NCBI RefSeq assembly: GCF_963378095.1
Contig: NZ_OY726397.1
Coordinates: 5,332,001-5,396,000, forward strand
Direction: 5' to 3'
Length of the DNA stretch: 64,000 bases
Origin: Mycolicibacterium sp. MU0053
GTDB lineage: Bacteria; Actinomycetota; Actinomycetes; Mycobacteriales; Mycobacteriaceae
Part shown: positions 17,626 to 27,226 of the stretch, piece after piece
Numbering within the stretch: the stretch's first letter is position 1
Layout of the letters: the number at the start of each line of letters is the position of its first letter
Position numbers and translations under genes: made by a program
The notes under the pieces: model-generated
What the model was told of the DNA's origin: nothing
Seen by the model: the letters and a program-made list of their open reading frames with translations, nothing else
The model's database searches: none

Positions 17626-19023
17626 TCATGGTGGAGGTTGCGGACCCGGACTGGGCTCGGCTGCCAGCTGATCAGAGATAGTCGATGACGGGGCGGGCTG
17701 GGCGGGCGGTATGCCGGGCCACAACGGCACCCCGTCGGGCCCGTACAGTGGAGCGCCATAAGGGGGTGCCCCGGGATAGGGGATCGGTCCTGGCGCCGGA
17801 CCGGGAAGGCACTGTCGGATGCTGGGCGGCTTCGGTACGGCGCGGGTCACCGGCAAGTAGTCCGCATAGCACGGGTGCCCGATCCCAGGATTGGGCCGGA
17901 TGTCCAGGCCGGTTCCCCAACCGGTGTCGGTGACCAGTTGGCGCACCGGGAAGTTCTTGGTGACGTCCGGCAGTGATCCGCATCCCGGTTTTCCTCCGGG
18001 TCCTCCCTTGGCAGCGACAACGGGAAGGTTGTCGGGGTAGATGTAAGGGTCGTTACCCAGCGACAGTCCGAAGTCGAGCTGGATGGTGCTGCCGTCGGCT
18101 CCCCCCCAAGCGTCACGACCTCCATGGTCCAGATACCACTGAGCGCCCTGCATGAAGCACGTGTACACCGGGTTGTACTTGAGGAGCAGGTTGGTCGTCG
18201 GCTCGAGAGTGTTGACTGCTGTGATGAGACTGTCCTTGCTCGTGGCTAGAAGATTCGCACCAGCTTCAGAGAAGCCGATGGCGTTGAGCAGTAAGGTGTC
18301 CAGCTCGGTCGAATGATTAACGATGGTTTCGCTAGTCGTGCTGGCAGTATCGAGGACGGTGAGAATGTCTTGCGCGGCCGAATCATAGGTGTTGCCGAAG
18401 TCTTTCAGTGAGCGCAAGTTCTGATGGATGGTGTCGCTGCGCTCGTTGAGTGCTAACAGCACCTGATTGAGGTCAGTAGCTGCCTCGCCGATCCGCGCGC
18501 CTTGTCCGCGCACGGCATCGGCCACCGCGGTCAACACGCCGTTGAGCTTGACGGGGTCCACCATATTCAGCAGGTCGACCACGTTCTGAAAAACGGTGTT
18601 GACCTCCGTGCTGACATTCTTCGAGTGCAGCACCGCACCGGACTTCAGCCGTTCCGCAATCGGATCCTGCGGGTACACCAATTCAACGAACTTCTTACCG
18701 AATACCGTGGTGGCCTTGATCTCTGCCTGCACGTTTGCCGGGATGTGTCGAATCTGATCAGGATCGATCTCAAGCCTCAAACTGGCACCGTTCTGGCTTC
18801 CGTTGATCTGACTGACCCGTCCTACTTGGACGTCGCGTAACTGGACCTTGGCGCCGGGCTCCAGCACCAGCCCCGCTCGATCTGATGTCAATGTCACCGG
18901 TACGGAAGACTTGTACGCGCCGACGAAGAACACTCCTGTCGTAAACACAAACGCGCCGATTACCACTAGGAGGACCAGCGTCAACCACGCGGAATGGATG
19001 CGGCGTTCTCTTTCGCGGTTCAT
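17626..19023 (-). CDS. mceA: MCE-family protein MceA
   Basis: 465 residues from ATG 19023 (GAAGAG upstream), four bases after the yrbEB stop. The open frame reaches further up but would overlap yrbEB by 200 bases without need. Anchor WLTLVLLVVIGAFVFTTGVF, MCE domain (PVTLTSDRAGLVLEPGAKVQ, DVQVGRVSQI, TTVFGKKFVELVYP), helical part, and a Pro/Gly-rich tail. The motif VFGKKFVEL is typical of MceA. Substrate class (cholesterol, fatty acids, other) cannot be read from the sequence. Confidence 0.88.
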   Translation of the reverse strand: MNRERERRIHSAWLTLVLLVVIGAFVFTTGVFFVGAYKSSVPVTLTSDRAGLVLEPGAKVQLRDVQVGRVSQINGSQNGASLRLEIDPDQIRHIPANVQAEIKATTVFGKKFVELVYPQDPIAERLKSGAVLHSKNVSTEVNTVFQNVVDLLNMVDPVKLNGVLTAVADAVRGQGARIGEAATDLNQVLLALNERSDTIHQNLRSLKDFGNTYDSAAQDILTVLDTASTTSETIVNHSTELDTLLLNAIGFSEAGANLLATSKDSLITAVNTLEPTTNLLLKYNPVYTCFMQGAQWYLDHGGRDAWGGADGSTIQLDFGLSLGNDPYIYPDNLPVVAAKGGPGGKPGCGSLPDVTKNFPVRQLVTDTGWGTGLDIRPNPGIGHPCYADYLPVTRAVPKPPSIRQCLPGPAPGPIPYPGAPPYGAPLYGPDGVPLWPGIPPAQPAPSSTISDQLAAEPSPGPQPPP

Positions 19024-19027
19024 CTCT

Positions 19028-19900
19028 TCAGCCGCCGGCCAAGTGAATATTGCCGGACTGCCCGTAGATTGCAAGCGTAAGCAACACAAGCACGGTGCCC
19101 GAAACCACCAACGAGCTACGGACGGACCGGCCCACGGCCTCACCAACTCCGGAGGGCCCACCGGCAGCGTTGAACCCGTAGAAAGTGTGCAACAGCATGA
19201 CGATAACCGTGAGCGCGACCGACTCAATAAAGGACCAGATCACGTCGGTGGGATTGAGAAACGTGTGGAAGTAGTGGTCATATACACCGGCGGCCTGGCC
19301 ATAGATCACCGTGGTCGTGACGCGGGCGGCGAAGAACCCCATTATTGCCGCCACGCAAAACAGCGGAATCACCACGACCGTCCCGGCGATGACCCGGGTG
19401 GACGCCAAATACGCAATGCTGCGTATGCCCATCGCCTCGAGTGCGTCGATTTCCTCGTTGATTCGCATCGCCCCCAACTGAGCAGTGGCGCCAGCACCGA
19501 TGGTCGCCGACAACGCGACCGCGGCGGTTCCCGGCACGATGAAGCGGATGTTGACAATCCCCCCCGCGAGCCCGGTCAACGCCTCAACACCGATCGACGC
19601 AAATTGGTTATATCCCTGCACGCCCACGAGGGATCCCGTCGCGCCCAGGAGGAGAACGAAGACCCCGACAGCTCCTCCGATGACAGCCAGCGCCCCGGAG
19701 CCCATTCCCATCTGTGCGATCACTCGCATTGTCTCGGTCGGGTACTGCCGGGCAGCGACTGGAACAAGTCGAATTGCCGTCAAGTAGAAGCGCATCTGCT
19801 CGCCGAGCCGATTCCACTCGCCGACAACGTTTTCGGTCATTCGCCGAGACCGCAGGAAGTATGCGCTCGGATGGATGGTTGCAGGCTTCAGCGCTGTCAT
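19028..19900 (-). CDS. yrbEB: YrbE/MlaE-type permease, second subunit
   Basis: 290 residues with about five membrane segments and the MlaE-family core. Visible are VIGGAVGVFVLLLGATGSLV, the conserved GATAQLGAMRINEEIDALEA MGI segment that contacts the ATPase (EEIDALEAMGI), and a C-terminal GPSGVGEAVGRSVRSSLVVS segment. With YrbEA it forms the inner-membrane permease of the Mce importer. The ATPase (MceG/Mkl) is not encoded here; in mycobacteria it is a single distant gene serving all mce operons. Confidence 0.9.
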   Translation of the reverse strand: MTALKPATIHPSAYFLRSRRMTENVVGEWNRLGEQMRFYLTAIRLVPVAARQYPTETMRVIAQMGMGSGALAVIGGAVGVFVLLLGATGSLVGVQGYNQFASIGVEALTGLAGGIVNIRFIVPGTAAVALSATIGAGATAQLGAMRINEEIDALEAMGIRSIAYLASTRVIAGTVVVIPLFCVAAIMGFFAARVTTTVIYGQAAGVYDHYFHTFLNPTDVIWSFIESVALTVIVMLLHTFYGFNAAGGPSGVGEAVGRSVRSSLVVSGTVLVLLTLAIYGQSGNIHLAGG

Positions 19901-19907
19901 GAGGCGG

Positions 19908-20693
19908 TCACGACACGGTTATCTGGATACCGACCGCGGTCACGATCGTATTGATCGCGAACAAGGCCACGAACGAGAACACCACGGTCTCGTTGACGGC
20001 GGTGCCGACGCCAGCTGGACCGCCGCCAGCGGTGACACCCTTGTAGCAGCCGATCAAGCCAGCCGTGAGCCCGAAAAACATTGATTTGACCATCGAGACG
20101 ACGACGTCACCCGTGCCGGTCAGCAACGTCAGGTGGTCAACGAAGGCTCCCGCCGACACGTTCTGGACGAACACAGAGAAAGCGAAGGTGACGATCAGAC
20201 CGAAGATGATCACCGAGGAGCCCAGCGCCAATGCCACTGTCGTTGCCGCGGCCACCCGGGGAAGGACTAGCGTCCGAATGGGATCGATGCCCATAACCCG
20301 CAGCGCGTCGAGTTCTTCTCGGATATTCCGCGCGCCCAGATCTGCGCAGATTGCGGTGGCGGCGGCGCCAGAGATTACCAATACTGTGCCGACAGGGCCG
20401 ATTTGGCTGACAACAGCTATCGAGGCGCCAGTGCCGGAGAAATCTGCAGCACCAATTTCTGTCAACAACGAATTAATGGTGAACGTCAGGAGAACCGCGT
20501 AGGGAATCGTCAGCACCAACGCAGCGAGAGTCGATACTCGCGCTATGAACCACGTCTGCACAACGTATTCGCGCCAGGCGAACGGCGGCTGTAGCACCGC
20601 CAGCAAGGTGTCCAGCGACATTGCGAAGAAACCGCCCAGCGCGCGGATCGGCTTAGTGGCTGGGTGCGTCGTAGTCAGCAAAGCTTTGTCCAC
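19908..20693 (-). CDS. yrbEA: YrbE/MlaE-type permease, first subunit
   Basis: 261 residues, first gene of the operon. MlaE-family hydrophobic core with the paired element DLGARNIREELDALRVMGID and the end motif GPAGVGTAVNETVVFSFVAL. Forms the Mce permease with YrbEB, seven bases downstream. No adjacent regulator (Mce1R/KstR-like) is present: the 700 bases upstream have no gene and beyond that is an IS30 relic, so the natural promoter context may have been altered. Confidence 0.9.
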   Translation of the reverse strand: MDKALLTTTHPATKPIRALGGFFAMSLDTLLAVLQPPFAWREYVVQTWFIARVSTLAALVLTIPYAVLLTFTINSLLTEIGAADFSGTGASIAVVSQIGPVGTVLVISGAAATAICADLGARNIREELDALRVMGIDPIRTLVLPRVAAATTVALALGSSVIIFGLIVTFAFSVFVQNVSAGAFVDHLTLLTGTGDVVVSMVKSMFFGLTAGLIGCYKGVTAGGGPAGVGTAVNETVVFSFVALFAINTIVTAVGIQITVS

Positions 20694-21397
20694 CCGCGGT
20701 CGTGGCTGCCAAGCATGACCGCATCGATGACTCGTCTCAGGCGGCGACCAATGTCACAGGGGTGGGCCCTTCTGATCATCGGTGATTTCATCCAGTCCTC
20801 AATCACTATCGGGCGTGCATACAGCGTTTGCTGAAACACCTCTGGCCAGATCGATCGTGTCTGACCGTGGGGCTTCGGTCTATCCAGAAACCGCGTGTTG
20901 TCGTCCTATATGCGCGACTGAAGTGAGCCAAGGGATCCATCTGTCACCGTGCAACTGCACGACCGCCTGGATGCGTTGTCGTGCGCCAAGTTCCGAGTAG
21001 ACGTGCGCTGGCCGGCGCGGGCGGATGGCCCGATCCCCGGGAGGGACTGCCCCCGAACTTCAGTTGACCGCGGGTATGAATATCAGGCCGCGGTCGCGAC
21101 CGGGTGTGGAGCAGATCGGACTCTATCGGGATGAGCTTGCCCAGAGCACGCTGTCGGCGCCGTCGTTGGTAGGTGCGCTCAATCCGGGTCACCATGCGCG
21201 AGGCGAAGATGGGCCGGGGTAGACCCCGTTGTCAGCCAAGGACGTTGCGTTGCCGGAGCGCGAAGAACGCTTCCATGCCGAGTTGACGACACTCCAGCGC
21301 GGCCCATCGATCTGGTCGGCTCGGTTGAATTCTGAGCAGCCTGCTCCGGGGTGGTTCCATGAGTCGATGCAACACAAGCGAAGTCTGTGGAGGTTGG
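20694..21397. other. Intergenic region upstream of the mce operon, no gene seen
   Basis: About 700 bases in which all frames are broken or look like shadows. It should hold the mce promoter, but no convincing -10/-35 pair or palindrome was identified. It ends in the first recognisable codons of an IS30 relic. Confidence 0.5.
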
Positions 21398-22547
21398 TGT
21401 GACGTCGTCTCGTCGTGTTCGCAAACGTCCCGGTCGACGGCGCAGTCGGCCAAACGCCAGCAGTTCATGAAGCTCTTGGCGCAAGGTTCGACGCTCGCGG
21501 CGACACGCCGGGAAGTTGGTGTCAGTCGTTCGACTGGCCCACAGCTCGCGCAACGCCATGCGGTGCGCCTCAAGGACGGCAATGCGGTTCGTGCCCCCTG
21601 GAGCCCTTGACTACCCGGGTGAATCGCGTCGCGGTTTCTCTCCGGGGACGAACGGACCGAGATCGCCGATCGACGCCATACCGGAGAGACGATCCAAGCC
21701 ATCGCCACCGCGATCGGACGCTCACCGTCGACGGCGAACCACGAACTACGAACTACGCCGCAACGTCACCGGGCAGGGCGGCGCCACCTTTCGAAGCCCA
21801 TCGTGCCGCCACAGTACGCCTCCGACGACGGGGTCACTAAACTCGTGGCACATCCGGAACTACTCGCAGGAGTCAAAGAGCTTCTGGCGCAACGATGGCC
21901 CATCCAAGACTAGTCGAGCACTGCGCCGCAAGTTCGTCGACCTGACCGACTGGCACCTTGCTGCAGAGACCCATCTGCCAAGAGCTCTACCGGCCCAAGG
22001 GCCTGCTACTGCGCTGCCCTGCCCCGCCCCCCGCTGAGCACTGGCCGCGATCACCGCCGCGCTCACATGCGATCACCTGGCGTCGGCGACGTTTCGCGAA
22101 CCCATCCTCAGCGTGCGCCAGCGTCCGTTCGCTCGAGAGGACCGTTCAGAGGCCGCGCAATGGGAAGGGGACGTCGTCGTCGGCCCCAGCAACGCACGGC
22201 GATTGGCAGCGCTCGTCGAGCGGCACACCCGCTTCGTGACTCGTACATCTACCGCCCCGATTCGTTTCAGCTGCGCGACGGACTATTGCGCGAGTTGGCC
22301 GGCCGGCCCGCCAAACTATTGCAGTCAATCATCTGGGATCAGGGCAGCGGGATGGCCGCCATCTCGACATCACTGCTGCTATCGGGGCGAAGGTGTACTT
22401 CTGCGACGCCGGTAGTCCCGTGGCGGCGGGACTCCGATGAGAGCACCAATAAGACTCTGCCGCAATATTTCCCGAAAAGCATTGATTTGTCGCGGTACAC
22501 GCGTGTTGATCTTCTACGGGTCGAACTCCAACTCGACCACGGACCAT
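21398..22547 (+). pseudogene. IS30-family transposase relic, many frameshifts
   Basis: Fragments of one IS30 transposase occur in order in different plus frames. AKRQQFMKLLAQGSTLAATR then EVGVSRSTG (about 21447-21535) is the first HTH. ETIQAIATAIGRSPSTANHEL (about 21687-21750) is the second HTH. RSEAAQWEGDVVVG (about 22144-22190) followed by LVERHTRFV is the DDE core start with the first Asp, and IWDQGSGM (about 22330) carries the second Asp. NKTLPQYFPKSIDLS (about 22447-22500) is near the end; it resembles the active form NGLLRQYFPKGTDLS. It cannot encode a transposase. Terminal repeats were not identified. Confidence 0.75.
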
Positions 22548-22951
22548 GAGCTATCCTCGACGATCGCACCCCCACCGATATTTTCACACGGTTGCTAACC
22601 CCGAAAACGGTATCCGTGTTGTAATGACCGCTGTAAACATTCCTGGAACAGACCTGCTCACTTTTCGACCGGAGCGACAGATCTGCGTAAACCGTTGTGC
22701 AACAGCGCATGGATAAACATCTGTGACCGAGATTGACCAGGTTTAACCGGTGGACGCAACGCCTCAACGATGGACGTGCTTTCGATGGGGCAACCACCGG
22801 TACAAGATCCCGATCAGAAGAAACCAGCCCACAGAAGAGCGAGTCAGTCCATGGATCGAGGTTTCGACCTGTTTGAACCTGATCACGGCCGCTTGCACCA
22901 CTTCCCAACAGACTCCCGGGCTGACGACAACCTCAGGAAGTCCTCCGCTAG
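22548..22951. other. Non-coding gap between IS30 relic and reductase gene
   Basis: About 400 bases with no supported gene. The reductase gene ends into it from the right, so it contains a transcript end on the minus strand; no clear stem-loop followed by a T-run was seen. Confidence 0.5.
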
Positions 22952-23956
22952 CTAGGCTAAGAACCGGTCGATTGTCTTGATGATCTGGTAGGCGACTCGC
23001 AGTGTCGGCACATCAATGGACAGTTCTTCAGCGGCGGCGAGGTACGGCCCCAACATGAAGTCGACCTCAGTCTTACGTCGTCGCAATACATCCTCGTACA
23101 TCGAGGGATAGCCGGTGCTTCCCTGTTCGCGCATCACTTTGCCCTGCCCGATGACGAATTCGATCGCCTCAGCAGTCGGGAGGGTGTCGAGTTCCTTAAG
23201 GCGCGATAGAGGTGCAAAGAAGTTCATCGGCTCGTACCCTTTTGCCCGGTAGACCGCGAGGAGGTCTTTCGCCAGCCCGACGAAGTACATCGCTCCCTCG
23301 CGCACCTCCATCCCCTCGAAGACCGAGGCGCCTCGGACTGCGCCCAGCGCCGTGACCGACCACGCTGCCGCCAGTGCGATCTGGGCCAATTTTTCCCACT
23401 CGACCTGTTCGATGTTGGTCACAGCCACTGCAGGAAGGCCCGCATCGGTGAAGGCAGCCGTTATCGCATCAACGCGAGCACTGGATGATCCGTCGAGTTC
23501 GCCGAAGTACGCGGTCACCTTGGCTGTAAGGTGGTTTCGCACGAAACCTGGTTCGAGCAAGGTGCCGCCCTCGATGGTGGAGGCTCCGATCACTCGGTCG
23601 GGCCCAATCCACCCGGCGAGCGCCGCGTCCTTCTCGACGGTGTTCTGCACTGACAACGCGCTGCTTACGACATCGCGCAAGGCGGCTGCGTCCGCTAAGG
23701 CCTGCGCAGTATCTTTGCCCTTCACCGCCAATACTAGGTAATCGAAGTGTCCAGAGGCCTTGGCCGCCTGGTCGACCGCCTTCAAGTTATCCTTTACGAC
23801 TAGGTCGCCCCGACGGCCCGTGATCCGCAGGCCGTCGCGTGTGACGGCGTCGGTGTGTGCTGGTCTCCCGACCAGGGTGACATCCACACCAGTGTTTGCC
23901 AGATAGCCACCCAGGAGCGAACCGAGCCCGCCGGCACCCAAGATCACGACGCGCAT
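22952..23956 (-). CDS. Ketopantoate reductase family (ApbA/PanE-like) oxidoreductase
   Basis: 334 residues starting ATG 23956, which overlaps the stop of the upstream gene (ATGA). N-terminal NADP-binding Rossmann motif GAGGLGSLLGGYL (residues 7-19), family segments LVLAVKGKDTAQAL, SVQNTVEKDAAL, and the C-terminal helical domain with NIEQVEWEKLAQIALAAAWS (Lys and Asn positions as in PanE) and STGYPSMYEDVLRRRKTEVD. The last segment (S-M-x-D-x-x-x-x-R-x-T-E-x-D) is a strong family mark. Annotated PanE relatives outside pantothenate synthesis are common; here, coupled to a DHDPS-like aldolase, it more likely reduces a 2-oxo-acid from catabolism. That is inference. Confidence 0.82.
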   Translation of the reverse strand: MRVVILGAGGLGSLLGGYLANTGVDVTLVGRPAHTDAVTRDGLRITGRRGDLVVKDNLKAVDQAAKASGHFDYLVLAVKGKDTAQALADAAALRDVVSSALSVQNTVEKDAALAGWIGPDRVIGASTIEGGTLLEPGFVRNHLTAKVTAYFGELDGSSSARVDAITAAFTDAGLPAVAVTNIEQVEWEKLAQIALAAAWSVTALGAVRGASVFEGMEVREGAMYFVGLAKDLLAVYRAKGYEPMNFFAPLSRLKELDTLPTAEAIEFVIGQGKVMREQGSTGYPSMYEDVLRRRKTEVDFMLGPYLAAAEELSIDVPTLRVAYQIIKTIDRFLA

Positions 23957-24933
23957 CAAATGGCCCCAGCGGCCACTAGTTGCGCCTGCAGAACATCTCG
24001 CTCGAGATCGGACAGCCGTGCTTTGACGGGCGGCCGCACCGGTCCTGCACGCAGCCCCAACAGCTCGAACCACGCCTTCAAGTAGGGCATGGCCGCGACG
24101 TAGGAACCGGTGGCCGCGATGCGACCGATGAGCACCTCGTCGTACACCTGCCGGATCGAGTCCAGCTTTGCCGACACAGGCTGTGCCCCCGCCAGGTCAT
24201 GAGCAAACGCAAGGTCAGTGTAGTGGTGCAGGTCCGGCCGCAACTTTCCATAGAGGATCAGGGAGAGCTCACCAAAAAGGACCCGCCCCTCGAAGAGTGC
24301 AGCGTCATGAGCCCAATAACGCTCATTCGGCTCGCTAATCACAAGACGGTCCCCGAAGCGGCGGCGTAGGGCGATGCTGTCGGTCCAGCTCAAGGTCCCA
24401 TTCTTGACCCCGACGACGTTGGAGTGCTCGGCGATCCGAGCGACGGCGTCATGGCTGTACACGAAACTGGATACCGGCGTGCGATAGAGCACGAGTGCCA
24501 ATCCAGTGGCGGGCGCTACAAAATCGAAGTACGCGACGACGTCGTCGTCGGTCTTGAGCTGCATCGACGGGTTCATGATCTCGGCTCCGGTGAAGCCGAG
24601 CGCCTCCACGAGGCGCATTTTCTCGATCGCCTGATAGGCCGACGACTCCAAAATGATCGTAAATAGGGGAAGGCGGCCGGCGGCGGCACTGGCGACGACC
24701 TCGTGGTAGCGCCGCCATTCGGCCAGAGTCATGTTCCATCCCTCGGCGAAGAACCCGCCGACGACGAGGCCGGTGCAGCCCATCTCCACAAATGCGTCGA
24801 TGTTCTGTCGCAGCCCTTCTTCGTCCAGCTCGAACTCGTCGGTGAGGGGCGAAACGGGACACATGTAGAAGCCATTGAGTTTCTCGGTGGCCCATGCTCT
24901 GGCGTCGGACCCTAACGGTGTTGTACGGGTCAT
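23956..24933 (-). CDS. Dihydrodipicolinate synthase family aldolase/lyase
   Basis: 325 residues, TIM-barrel aldolase of the DapA/NAL superfamily. The Schiff-base Lys is K177 in NVVGVKNGT and the catalytic Tyr is Y150 in LVLYRTPV. The usual GGFFAEG replaces GTTGE of true DapA, so it is not lysine biosynthetic. Relatives act on pyruvate aldols or on sugar or aromatic 2-oxo-acids. The ATGA overlap with the ketopantoate-reductase-like gene implies one two-gene transcript and a shared 2-oxo-acid intermediate (inference). No regulator is adjacent. Confidence 0.8.
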   Translation of the reverse strand: MTRTTPLGSDARAWATEKLNGFYMCPVSPLTDEFELDEEGLRQNIDAFVEMGCTGLVVGGFFAEGWNMTLAEWRRYHEVVASAAAGRLPLFTIILESSAYQAIEKMRLVEALGFTGAEIMNPSMQLKTDDDVVAYFDFVAPATGLALVLYRTPVSSFVYSHDAVARIAEHSNVVGVKNGTLSWTDSIALRRRFGDRLVISEPNERYWAHDAALFEGRVLFGELSLILYGKLRPDLHHYTDLAFAHDLAGAQPVSAKLDSIRQVYDEVLIGRIAATGSYVAAMPYLKAWFELLGLRAGPVRPPVKARLSDLERDVLQAQLVAAGAI

Positions 24934-25608
24934 CTTGTTGGCAACTCCTTAAATGATCGCTGGACCTTTTGGAGAACTCAAGGTGGGACGGAATTGCTCT
25001 CCTCCGCTGAATGTTTAAAACGCTGTGCGTGGGCGCCGCTTCGTCAATCGAAGCCGTGGCCAACCATCGTGTCTATCCTTTTAGCGCTGGAGGGACTCCG
25101 ATTCGCGCGTCGATGGCCGTAATGACTTGCGCGTCAACGACAACCGTGATTCGATGGGCGAGACGGGGTCAGTTTGAGAAGATGCCGACATCGCGCCCAA
25201 CGTATGGGACCTTCTGTCGGTTCCGGTCGGATGTTGAGCAGTTTCTTCCGGAAACCGACAGTTCACATCGCGACGACTCTGTCCTTGTTGACAGCCTGGT
25301 GACGTGTGCGCAATTGGCAGCGATCAACTGAAGCTGGGGCGCCGGCGCCCTAAAAACTCGCTGGCAACCGGTCACAGCCTCAGGGCGAAACTAGCGCCCA
25401 TGCCGTCCCATTCACTTGGCAACGGACCGCCGGACTCGCGATGAGTCCTGGGCGGTCATCCGCACTTGGCATCTGTCACGGACAGCATCGATGCAATCCC
25501 GCACCGTGGACTTCGCGCACTCGTCCAATGAAACGGCGACGCGCCTTCGATGGGTTTCGCGCCAAAGCTGCCCCGATCAGAACGATGGCTGACCATGATG
25601 TGCTGTTA
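24934..25608. other. Gene-free stretch upstream of the aldolase gene
   Basis: About 675 bases with only short, unconvincing frames. It would contain the promoter of the minus-strand aldolase/reductase pair and the end of the IclR gene. No relic or RNA gene was recognised. Confidence 0.45.
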
Positions 25609-26358
25609 TCAAAGTGACCGACCGATGCCGCGCGCGGCGACCTGCAAGGCACCGTGCAGTCGACGACGGTCGCGCTTCAGGGTAGCCACCACCACGGCGA
25701 TGGCGGCGACCACGGTGTCGTCGGAATGCCGGACCACCGGCACTGCCAGCGAACACGCGCCGAGGGACATCTCTTCCACGGTGGTGGCTACCGCCTCCCT
25801 GCGGACACGCTCCAGCTGCGCGGTCAGCACCGACGGTTGGATAACTGTGTACGGCGTGACCCGAGTCATACTGGCAAATACTGCCTCCTGGACGTCGGCG
25901 GGCGCGTGGGCCAGCAGCACCTTGCCGACTCCGGTGCAGTGCATCGGCAGCCTGCTACCGACCGTACTCACGATCGGAACCGACGCGCGGCCCATCGTCC
26001 GTACCAGATACAGCACCTCCTCCCCGTCCCGAATCGCGAGGTGCACGGTGGCGAGGGTGGCCGCGTACACGTCGTGCAAAAACGGCTCGGCGACCTGGCG
26101 CAGCCTGCCTTCCACAGGTGCCAGCAGACCAGCCTTCCAGAGCAACCGGCCCACCTCGTAGCGCCCGTCGCCGCGCCGGTGCAACGCCGACCCGGCCACC
26201 AGTTCGGCGGCCAGTCGGTGTGCGGTGGCGACCGGCAGTCCGGACCGGTCCGCGAGCTCGGAGAGGGTCAGGCTGCGGTGCCGCTCGTCGAAGGCCCCGA
26301 CCACGGCCAGCAGACGCGATGCGACGCTAGCGCCCGGCGACGAAGTGTTACCTGCCAA
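25609..26358 (-). CDS. pcaR: IclR-family regulator of pca genes (PcaR-like), copy 1
   Basis: About 249 residues: winged HTH (LTLSELADRSGLPVATAHRL) and an IclR effector domain (TVHLAIRDGEEVLYLVR, LPMHCTGVGKVLLAHAP, SLGACSLAVPV). It is divergent from pcaHG, the normal place for the protocatechuate-pathway IclR activator. I place the start at TTG 26358 (LAGN), which has AAAGGA about 9 bases upstream and lines up with GTG 51078 (VAGN) of the paralogue. The alternatives ATG 26387 or 26397 would put the palindrome at 26370-26384 inside the gene. A paralogue lies at 51078-51827. Confidence 0.82.
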   Translation of the reverse strand: MAGNTSSPGASVASRLLAVVGAFDERHRSLTLSELADRSGLPVATAHRLAAELVAGSALHRRGDGRYEVGRLLWKAGLLAPVEGRLRQVAEPFLHDVYAATLATVHLAIRDGEEVLYLVRTMGRASVPIVSTVGSRLPMHCTGVGKVLLAHAPADVQEAVFASMTRVTPYTVIQPSVLTAQLERVRREAVATTVEEMSLGACSLAVPVVRHSDDTVVAAIAVVVATLKRDRRRLHGALQVAARGIGRSL

Positions 26359-26369
26359 GGCCGAGTCCT

Positions 26370-26384
26370 TTCCACTCAGTGGAA
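26370..26384. promoter_or_regulatory. Perfect palindrome in pcaR/pcaH intergenic region, operator candidate
   Basis: TTCCACT-C-AGTGGAA, perfect seven-base arms around one base. The paralogous locus keeps TTTCACTCAGCGGAA at the same place relative to its IclR gene (51049-51063; 13 of 15 identical). Position between divergent IclR and pcaH genes suggests the IclR binding site. Confidence 0.55.
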
Positions 26385-26422
26385 CCATAGCGTTCACTTT
26401 GCCTGCAAGGAGTCCCTACCGT

Positions 26423-27226
26423 GTGAAGACCATGGCAGCAATCGACAACAATCCCGACAGTGCGGCTGCGAGTCAGCAGGCGATCAGCGCGGAGATCGGT
26501 GCGATCGAGTCGGAGTATGAACGCGCGGGTGCCGAGGAGACGCAGCCGCGGCTGAGCTACCCGCCGTACCGGAGTAGCCTGCTCCGTCATCCGACGCAGG
26601 AACTCCACCACGCCGACCCGGAGGGGGTCGAGCTGTGGACACCCAGCTTCTCCGAACGCGACGTGCATCCGTTCGAGGCCGACCTCACCATCCAGCACTC
26701 GGGCGAGCCCATCGGGGAACGGATGGTGGTGACCGGGCGGATCGTCGACGGGGACGGACGGCCGGTGCGCCGTCAGCTCGTCGAGATCTGGCAGGCCAAC
26801 GCCGGCGGACGTTACATACACAAGCGCGACCAGCATCCGTCCGCGATCGACCCGAATTTTACCGGCGTCGGCCGGTGCCTGACCGACGACGACGGCAACT
26901 ACCGCTTCACCACCATCAAGCCGGGCCCCTACCCGTGGAAGAACCACCGCAACGCGTGGCGGCCCGCGCACATCCACTTTTCGCTGTTTGGAACGGAATT
27001 CACGCAGCGAACGATCACTCAGATGTACTTTCCCGGTGATCCGCTGCTCAGTCTCGACCCGATCTACCAGGCGATCACGGATCAGAAGGCGCGAGATCGG
27101 TTGGTGGCCAGCTACGACCACAACTTGACTACCCACGAGTGGGCCACCGGATACCGGTGGGACATCGTGCTCAGCGGCGCGGCACGCACCCCGATCGAGA
27201 ACCCCGACCACGGAACCGAACACTGA
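26423..27226 (+). CDS. pcaH: Protocatechuate 3,4-dioxygenase beta subunit, copy 1
   Basis: About 267 residues. Intradiol dioxygenase carrying the catalytic Fe(III) site: Tyr in KPGPYPWKNHRNAWRP, Arg in AWRP, and His-x-His in AHIHFSLFG; the N-terminal PcaH domain has YPPYRSSLLRHPTQEL. It opens protocatechuate to 3-carboxy-cis,cis-muconate. GTG 26423 has AAGGAG ten bases upstream; ATG 26432 is the alternative but is 19 bases from that site. The stop overlaps pcaG (TGATG). The copy at 50215-51003 is clearly related but diverged throughout, so this is an old paralogue or a separately acquired gene, not a recent duplication. Confidence 0.92.
   Translation: MKTMAAIDNNPDSAAASQQAISAEIGAIESEYERAGAEETQPRLSYPPYRSSLLRHPTQELHHADPEGVELWTPSFSERDVHPFEADLTIQHSGEPIGERMVVTGRIVDGDGRPVRRQLVEIWQANAGGRYIHKRDQHPSAIDPNFTGVGRCLTDDDGNYRFTTIKPGPYPWKNHRNAWRPAHIHFSLFGTEFTQRTITQMYFPGDPLLSLDPIYQAITDQKARDRLVASYDHNLTTHEWATGYRWDIVLSGAARTPIENPDHGTEH

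Noticed and set aside
18848..19954. 368-residue plus-strand frame across mceA and yrbEB
   Set aside because: Antisense to two well-supported genes; no recognisable domain.
21179..21708. Minus-strand frames opposite the IS30 relic
   Set aside because: Shadows: plus-strand frames carry the IS30 HTH motifs.
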